Source: Oscarella lobularis (taxonomy: Eukaryota; Porifera; Homoscleromorpha; Homosclerophorida; Oscarellidae). From it: a stretch of DNA of 64,000 nt. The notes beneath the pieces were generated by a model that saw only the letters and a program-made list of their open reading frames with translations, had not been told where the DNA came from and ran no database searches. A program made the translations under genes and the position numbers. Position 1 is the stretch's first letter. Each line of letters opens with the position of its first letter. Shown in pieces: positions 58,469 to 64,000 of this stretch. The DNA is taken from the NCBI RefSeq assembly GCF_947507565.1, contig NC_089179.1:3551747-3615746 (forward strand), given 5' to 3'.

Positions 58469-61400
58469 ATGTCAGAACAGGTTTGGAGCTTTTTCGTGCT
58501 ACGATAAGGCCTCTAGTTGTTTGCAGGTAACCGTGGACGAACTCATAGCTCATCTTCTAAGCATGGGCTTCGATTTCGACGATTGCCAGAAGGCGATCGG
58601 CGCTGGAATGCTTTCGGCCGATTCAGCGATCGAATGGTCAGTCGTAGCAGTGAAAATAGGGACACCTAATGCGATGCTTCGATGTTTGTAGGATAGTGAA
58701 ACAAAAGGAAAGCGCTTCAAATCGGGGGGCCGCCGCTCCTCTCACTCTTCGTCTTCCAGCAAGAGAAGAACACGTGACTTCGATGACGACGAAGGATAGT
58801 GATGCGACGGCCAGCGCTGGGCCTCCTCCGAAGAAGCCTGAGCCGTCGTCGCAACCAACGATTAAAAGTCGATATAGTCTGAACGATTCGCAGAGACGGG
58901 ACAAGGCTCGATTTCACGACAAGGAGAGAGAACAGGCAAAGAAAGTGGCAAAACAGAGAAAGGAAGAAGAAAGAAAAGTGTGACCGAGTCATTCACTCAC
59001 TTAGAGCCACGAGTTCTATTTGCTGATTTAGGCTTTGGAGCAAATTCGGAGGCAAATTGAAGACGATCGTGAAAGGCAGAAGGAGAGAAGACAGCAAAAG
59101 GCATCTCAATCTCAATCCCAATCTCAATCTCAATCTCAATCGATGATGAGCGATTCGCCTGCAAAAAAGAAGGTGACTGCGTCGATGCACTGCACTCTTC
59201 AGGTAAGATATATAAGAAGTGATACAGTATCCTATTTTATTTGTGTGATCTACTCTAGATACGATTTCCTGATGGAAAGATGCTGAGGATTTCGTTTGAG
59301 CCGAGTGATTCGTTGCAACACGTCGCTGACCTTCTTTCAAAGGAACATACCTTTTCCTCTGACTTTGTCTTCATTCAGGTGGTCAGCAATAGAGAGAGAG
59401 ATACGTGTGATCACTATTCTATTCTTTTGCCGTAGCCTTTTCCTCGTCGAGAATTCAGTGAAGCAGAAATGAAGGAATCGTTGCAAGAACTCGGCTTGAC
59501 GCCCACGGGATCTCTTGTACTCAAGAAGTGTGAAAAACGAGCAGGAGCAGTGACTGAAGCAGCCAAAGAAGAAGAAGAGATGACGGCATCTCCTCCTCCT
59601 CCTCCTCCTCCTTCTCACTCAGATGAAGAGATTGAAGAAGAGAAGGAAGATATTAGCGGCGGTGACTCTAGTGACAATATTGGCGACGACGATGATGATG
59701 ATGAAGACGACGCGGCAGAAGCGGCGCCACTGCCGTTGCTGTTGCCGCCGTTGCCGCACGTTCCTCATCTGCACCACCATCCATTTGCTCAGCAACAACA
59801 TTTTCACGGATCTGGTAATCGATTAGGTGGACACTCAAAAGCCGGCGGCGGAGAAGAGGACGTTGACGACGAAATTGCCGCCGCCGCCGCCGCCGCAGGC
59901 GAAGCTGGTAAGAACGCTTTAGAGAATTGCGTAATTTATTTTCTTTCTTTTTAGCTAGGGAAGCGGCTATCAAACGTTGGACTAATCCAAAGGATACGTC
60001 TTTGAGTGATGATGGGGTAGGGGGGGTAGGAGTGTCTCACACGCAGCAGCGAAAAGTCGTCTCTCTCACTGAATTGTGCATCACTTTGGTTTCGAGGCGA
60101 TTGCCAGGCGACGTCGTTCGTCATCCGTACACTTCCCTTGGCCTTCTTCCTCGTGTCATAGTCAATCGAATATTGAAAATGCTCGTTGCTGAGAGAACTC
60201 TACGTCCTAAGACGCTCGGAGCATTTTTACCATGGTTACTACTAGATGAATACGTACGTCTTTAGCGGGAGGCACAACTAAGCTTTGCTTTCTCTCTCTA
60301 GTCGACTGAAGGAAGTGCCACATCTCAAAGGTTATTCGTACGTAACCAATGAGTTTCTACACGCAATTGGACTTCACGTTCACTTGACTCACTTGAATAT
60401 TTCGTCGTGTTCACTCATTACAGATCAGGGAATTGCTGCTTTGGCAGGTGAAAAAGAATCAATCGTTTGTAGGGCCTATGTATACTTATGATTATCATCT
60501 CTTTTTTAGATCTAAAAAAGATGAAGATTTTGGTTTTGAGTCATTGTGAACAATTAACGGACAAATGTCTCGGATACGTTCGACGTTAGATACTATGTAA
60601 CTGAGTGGGGAAGTAAACCACCGCGTTGAATTTTAGGATTTCGAATGCTGACATCACTAAAGCTAGACTATACGAAAGTAAGACGACTTAGGGACGATCT
60701 GCATCTATCTAATAAGTCTTTTCTTCTTTAGATAAGTGACTCTGGTATAGCGTCTTATGCTCGTAACGCTCCCGAAACGTTGAGCTACATGAGCTTGAAT
60801 GGAACGCACGTGACGACACAGGGACTCAAGTCTCTTTCAAGTATGAGTAGTCTCATCTAACGCACACAAGACGACGACAATGACGCTCTCTTTTTTTGGG
60901 AAGGTATAAAGCGACTTGAATCACTTGAAATAGCCAATACAAAGGTAGGGTAGGGTAGGGTAGGGTACTGTAGTATTAAATTGAATATGCTTCACCACGT
61001 GTATTTAGATGTTTTCATTGGAGCCCATTGCTTCTCTCAAAGGACTGCGAATGTTGTCGGTGGCAAATTGCTCGTTGTTGACAGATGCGAGCATGGCAAG
61101 TCTCGCCGGTCATCCTTCTCTAAAGGCTCTCAATTTGTCTGGTTGCACGGTGGGAGATGCCGGCCTCCGCTATTTATCCGGTTAGACAGTTAATTATTTT
61201 CGATTATTCTTTACCAGATCTCTCTCTAAGGCCTTCATCTGTCCGTCTTTCATCTTCCTGATCGACAGCATGTCACCGATAAAGGCTTAGAAGCCATTAA
61301 GGGTAAGAGACGTCTTTCCACTAACTCTAGTATATAGTATAGTAGTGATTGAATTTTAGATATGCCTTTAACTGCTCTCAATTTGTCGGATTTTGTGAAC

Positions 61401-62242
61401 GTTACCGATGCTGGAATTCAGCTTTTGTCGACGATGACGAGGTACTTAGTAAGGTTGCTCTTGAAATGACTTATCATCTCATCTCTGTTTTTTTTCTTCA
61501 GCTTGCGAACGCTCTCTTTGGATAACACAAAAGTGACAGACGATGGTCTGAAGAATTTAGTGGGTGAGTGCTCGTTTCGACAACAGTACAGTACTCACTC
61601 ACTCACTCACTCACTCTTATATAAGGGCTTGCTTTGCTCACTGATTTGAGTCTTAGTAAGACAAACGTATCTAGTAGTGGAGCAAAACTGATAGCTACAG
61701 GTACAGTAGTAGTGTAATCTACATAATCTTATTCTTCTATTATGATCATGCCTACTATATTGTAGGTTTGAGCCATATGAAAGAACTTAATCTTTCAAGC
61801 ACGAGGCAAGCTTAATTATAGCGCTCTAATGGCCTTTTTTATGTATATATGTTCTTTTGTGTACCACAGAATCAGCGATCGTCTGCTCCTATGTGGAGCT
61901 CTTAACGCTTGCACGAGCCTTCAGAGACTCAATCTGAGCCGAACGCGAGTAACAATCAAAGGTATTTGCTAAACCGTAAATGCATAAATTTTCTATTGGA
62001 AACTGCGACAGGAATCGAAGCTTTACAACTGCCTCAGTTGACTCATCTCAATTTAGATCAAACGCGTGTCAGACGTAGAGACGAACACCTTATTCGTCAT
62101 CACGGTACAGTACACGTCTAGTATGGAGCATGCAAGTATGTTTTTTTCTTTCTTAGGACTTCCTGGATTACAATTCTTTCGATCTTCTTTTTGCGGCACC
62201 GAACCTATTGAAGCCAATGACTCAAGCTCTGAAGAATCCTAA
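58469..62242 (+). CDS. UBA-UBX domain protein with C-terminal leucine-rich repeats
   Basis: Exon 1 codes only MSEQ (58469-58480). A UBA domain follows (VTVDELIAHLLSMGFDFDDC, AIGAGMLSADSAIEWIVK), then a charged coiled coil (DKEREQAKKVAKQRKEEERK), a Ser-Gln repeat, and a UBX domain (LQIRFPDGKMLRISFEPSDS, LQHVADLL, FSSDFVFIQPFPRREFSE, LGLTPTGSLVLKK), the p97/VCP adaptor fold; its usual FPR loop is seen as PFPRREF. An acidic/Pro-rich linker with poly-Ala leads to about a dozen AMN1/F-box-type LRRs (LTHLNISSCSLITDQGIAAL, LKALNLSGCTVGDAGLRYLS, LRTLSLDNTKVTDDGLKNL). About 20 exons; ends DSSSEES. The N-terminal half matches UBXN1; the LRR addition is unusual. The frame runs through the junction (59880-60256), so one gene is favoured over two. 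Confidence 0.8.
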
Positions 62243-62399
62243 GCACTCAGTAGTAGTACTGTAGTAGTAGTAGTTCTGCTGTTGCATGCATTATTTAATT
62301 AATAAAGAAGCATCGTGAGCATCATGCGTATACGACTCATATCTCTTTTATTTTAAATAAACCCGGAAATAACCCGGAAGTTGTGCGACACTAAAAATT

Positions 62400-62720
62400 A
62401 ACGTCCTTTCGGCGACTTGAAAGAGGGGAGGCGTTTTACCCACGCCTCCTGGCGGGCGGAGCCCGGAGCTTCGGTTGACCCACAAAGCACGGGGTATGGC
62501 CTCTTTATCCTCGATTGGCCTCGGAGATGGCCTTGGGAGTGAAGCGTCCTCGGATTTGAGTCCGCCACCCATGGTATCCAAGGGGACCGCCATTGTGACC
62601 CACCGCGTCTCACCATAGTGGGGAGGCCAACTCTATCGGCCCCTGCTATAGAGGTATGGCCTCTTTAACCTCATTGGCCTCGGAGGGTCTCTTCAAGGGA
62701 GGGAGGGAGGGAGGGGGACC
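62400..62720. repeat. Short duplicated motif, possible fragment of a repeat family
   Basis: GGTATGGCCTCTTTA plus TTGGCCTCGGAG occurs at 62493 and again at 62653, 160 bp apart, with GGGAGG runs after the second. No conserved ORF. Confidence 0.5.
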
Positions 62721-62839
62721 TGTCTGACGTCGCCACCTCACGTGATTTCAGCCAAATCAATCCTCTTGTATATCCTGGGAGGAAAGGGACGACGAATCAA
62801 TAAAAAAATAATTTCTAAATGACGTCATATGCCACTCAC

Positions 62840-62942
62840 CTTCTTCGCGCGGAATTATCTCTCAATGCATAAGACCGCGTAAAGAGATTAAGCGACGATT
62901 CACTCCTTCCGCTGCCGCCGCCGCCGCCAACGTCGCCAATGC
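62840..62942 (-). other. Candidate minus-strand exon
   Basis: 103 bases between a good acceptor (TTACAG) and donor (GTGAGTGG) in an open frame that gives a Gly run (DVGGGGGSGRSESSLNLFTR). It may be an alternative 3' exon of the SAM-domain gene or part of another g gene; a further small exon could follow near 62780. Confidence 0.4.
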
Positions 62943-63001
62943 CTGTAACACAGATAAATTTATTTATTTAGCGAGCCGGCAACTAATTACTGACCCTAAA
63001 T

Positions 63002-63896
63002 TTATTCCTTTTTAATCTGACAGACGTGACAGACGTGATATTCTTCCTTCTTCAAATTTCTTGCCTTTTTCTCTCGTTGTCTGCTTTCTAATTCCTCTAT
63101 GTCTTTCATCCTTCTTTCAGCCTTATACAGTATCTAGATGCACATACCAAATTCCCTTCCTCCTTCTCTAAACAATACGTACAATATGCATTTTACCGCC
63201 GTTTGAATTGATCTCTTAATTTCAGCTTGTTGCATCATCTTCCACAAGTGTCTACATTACATCAAATAAATTATTTGTACACATACATACCGAATAGATG
63301 TACTCACTGCTCAGTCACTTTATCAGGTACAATGTACATCTTTTCCTTCAGCCATTTCTTTTCCTATGTCAATATTCCTTCATCCTTCCGCTGTCGAATG
63401 TTCATCGCCACCACCAAAAAAAGCACTCAGACGACTGCAGACAACGACGACACACTGTCTGAACGATGATCTACTACTGGTGGCCTACTTTGCCAACCTA
63501 AACCAAAGAGTCATTTAGGTGCCTCTTGTGCACAGTACATGTAGTCAAGATCTTCATGGGATAAATCGGTAAGGAGACGATTGCCATTTATCCCCGATTC
63601 GACCAAAAGATCGCAAAGATGGGACGGCACGAAGCCGAAGTCGCGTTCAAACCTTGGGATTGTTCTTGAAAAACTTGTACAGTAGCAGTGCAATAGCCTA
63701 CCTTCCACCCACTTTCCCACTTCGTACGGGCTCCAAAGAGCTACGCGCAAGACGTCTTCGTTCGTCCGTTTCTTACGAGAGGCGGCTATATCAAGCTTCG
63801 GCTAAGCGTCAGAAAAAAGAATAGGTTATAGCGAACCTCGTGACTGCTGTCGACCAAGTGCGACGACCGATTCTCTTTCGCTTCATCGCTTTCCAT
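63002..63896 (-). CDS. SAM-domain / coiled-coil protein
   Basis: Start MESDEAKENRSSHLVDSSHE at 63896. The next exon has a basic stretch (ASRKKRTNEDV) and the start of a SAM domain (VALWSPYEVGKWVE), whose second half reads FVPSHLCDLLVESGINGNRL then LTDLSHEDLDYM. Later exons give EKKWLKEKMYIVPDKVTEQ, MMQQAEIKRSIQTA and ILYKAERRMKDIEELESRQR followed by EKKARNLKKEEYHVCHVCQI, a coiled coil ending in two CxxC-like Cys (HVCHVC). The exact splice inside the SAM domain (63640-63700) is unclear. SAM domains mediate protein-protein contacts; no specific orthologue recognised. Confidence 0.6.
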
Positions 63897-64000
63897 GCTT
63901 CACGTTCAAAGGAGAGCGACAATCGGCACAAGACAGCTTTCTCTTGAAGATACGAAAAAAGGTGTACGGGGATGCGAACCCGCCCGGATTAAAAAAGATA

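Noticed and set aside
62348-62616. Minus-strand ORFs of about 70-80 residues
   Set aside because: Proline/Gly-rich translations of a repeated, GC-skewed motif without conserved features or splice context.
63960-64000. tRNA-like T-arm on the minus strand (GGGTTCGCATCCC)
   Set aside because: The T-loop lacks the invariant A after TTCG, the T-stem does not pair for five bases, and the rest of a tRNA would lie outside the window.

Overview
The window is a stretch of animal nuclear genome, most likely an early-branching invertebrate; a sponge fits best, but that is inference. It is very compact: about 30 protein genes on both strands in 64 kb, split by many introns of about 40-70 bases with GT/GC...AG ends, intergenic gaps often under 150 bp, and AT-rich introns full of TTAATTAA-type runs. 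The gene set is metazoan: 14-3-3, PTEN, a syntaxin-1-type SNARE, SERCA, septin, RAN, GCKR, a WD40/SOCS-box protein, IFT22, MED19, GGNBP2, alpha-carbonic anhydrase, CHST sulfotransferases. There is one 200-base assembly gap (N) at 38335-38534.

Layout. 1-6.5 kb: HADH (-, partial), 14-3-3 (+), GGNBP2 (-), PRKRIP1 (+), a secreted Ig-like protein (+). 6.5-10.1 kb: PTEN (-) directly behind a double-PH-domain protein (-). 10.1-12.4 kb: microsatellites and a degenerate tandem exon-intron-like array. 12.4-14.3 kb: a TIR plus HEAT-repeat protein (+). 14.5-24.5 kb: MED19 (-), septin (+), GCKR (+), UBE2L3-type E2 (-), eIF4H (-), WSB-like (-). 24.6-34.4 kb: RPA1 (+), an AGC kinase (+), two tandem CHST-family sulfotransferases (+), alpha-carbonic anhydrase (-), IFT22 (-). 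34.4-40.3 kb: RAD54L (+), gap, an ankyrin protein (-), a disrupted NIPSNAP gene (+). 40.4-51.9 kb: syntaxin (+), RAN (+), SERCA (+), FTCD (+). 52.1-54.2 kb: a bacterial-type AAA-ATPase-like/PD-(D/E)XK gene (+), flanked by copies of pieces of its neighbours. 54.4-64 kb: TADA2A (+), a secreted GPI-type protein (+), a UBA-UBX-LRR protein (+), a SAM-domain coiled-coil gene (-).

Most genes are unrelated housekeeping or signalling genes. Some neighbours fit together functionally: PTEN removes PIP3 and the PH protein just upstream may bind phosphoinositides; RPA1 and RAD54L both act in recombination repair. Several pairs are divergent with 37-280 bp between start codons.

The strongest unusual signals are: (1) the palindrome TGACGTCA, about 33 exact copies spread over exons, introns and intergenic DNA where about one is expected; (2) the PD-(D/E)XK gene with its flanking duplications; (3) a pair of frame-locked alternative exons in SERCA; (4) at least seven GC-AG introns; (5) the TIR-HEAT protein. 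Exon borders were worked out by eye from splice sites and remembered homologues; starts and small exons may be off.
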